In this document: one piece after another, positions 13,974-13,981 of the stretch
How positions within the stretch are numbered: the first letter of the stretch is position 1
Layout: every line of letters starts with the position of its first letter
Program-made: the position numbers and the translations under genes
Notes under the pieces: model-generated
What the model was told of the DNA's origin: nothing
The model's database searches: none
The model's input: the letters and a program-made list of their open reading frames with translations, nothing else
NCBI RefSeq assembly: GCF_002479325.1
Contig: NZ_DLMO01000017.1
Coordinates: 1-13,981, forward strand
Length of the DNA stretch: 13,981 nt
Reading direction: 5' to 3'
DNA from: Brevundimonas sp. UBA7534
GTDB lineage: Bacteria > Pseudomonadota > Alphaproteobacteria > Caulobacterales > Caulobacteraceae

Positions 13974-13981
13974 TTGTTGAT

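Noticed and set aside
1..13981. Mobile element, CRISPR, phage defence or biosynthetic cluster
   Set aside because: No transposase, integrase, direct-repeat array or unfamiliar multi-gene cassette was seen; nearly all genes belong to known housekeeping or stress families.

Overview
The window is about two-thirds GC with strongly GC-biased third codon positions. Its gene content and promoter style fit an alphaproteobacterium, most likely Caulobacterales (Brevundimonas/Caulobacter-like). This placement is inferred from recognised protein families, FNR/FixK-type boxes and the rRNA promoter form; no search was run. No mobile element, tRNA, CRISPR array or phage gene was found.

Layout. (1) Positions 1-3521 hold the conserved three-gene locus for the osmoprotectant dipeptide N-acetylglutaminylglutamine amide (NAGGN): the 3' part of the amidotransferase gene asnO, the GNAT/ATP-grasp synthetase ngg (11-bp overlap), and the partner M42-family metallopeptidase, which starts at TTG. 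(2) Positions 3526-4763 hold a small unrecognised gene on the minus strand, diverging from an oxygen-sensing FNR-type regulator. A perfect palindromic FNR/FixK box lies between them. (3) Positions 4698-11108 are a cytochrome bd module. cydD and cydC, the exporter needed for bd assembly, run on the minus strand; cydA, cydB and the small subunit gene cydX run on the plus strand. A perfect FNR box sits in the 193-bp divergent region. (4) Positions 11103-11294 are a dense block of nested hairpins, an intergenic palindromic repeat followed by a 13-bp-arm terminator-like hairpin. (5) hemN, the oxygen-independent coproporphyrinogen III dehydrogenase, follows, then ompW, which has a degenerate FNR-like box upstream. 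(6) Positions 13485-13981 are non-coding. They end with two tandem sigma70-type promoters of rRNA form and a boxA-like antitermination element, so an rRNA operon very probably begins just beyond the right edge.

How the genes work together. From the FNR gene to ompW the region reads as a low-oxygen adaptation island. The Fe-S regulator senses loss of O2 and probably controls itself, the adjacent unknown gene, the high-affinity bd oxidase with its assembly exporter, and perhaps ompW. HemN lets haem synthesis, which the oxidase needs, continue without O2. The NAGGN locus is a separate osmotic-stress unit.

I found no convincing undescribed multi-gene system. The best leads are the unknown gene sharing an FNR box with the regulator, the palindromic element whose edge supplies the cydX stop codon, the hairpin close upstream of hemN, and the convergent coding overlap of fnr and cydC.
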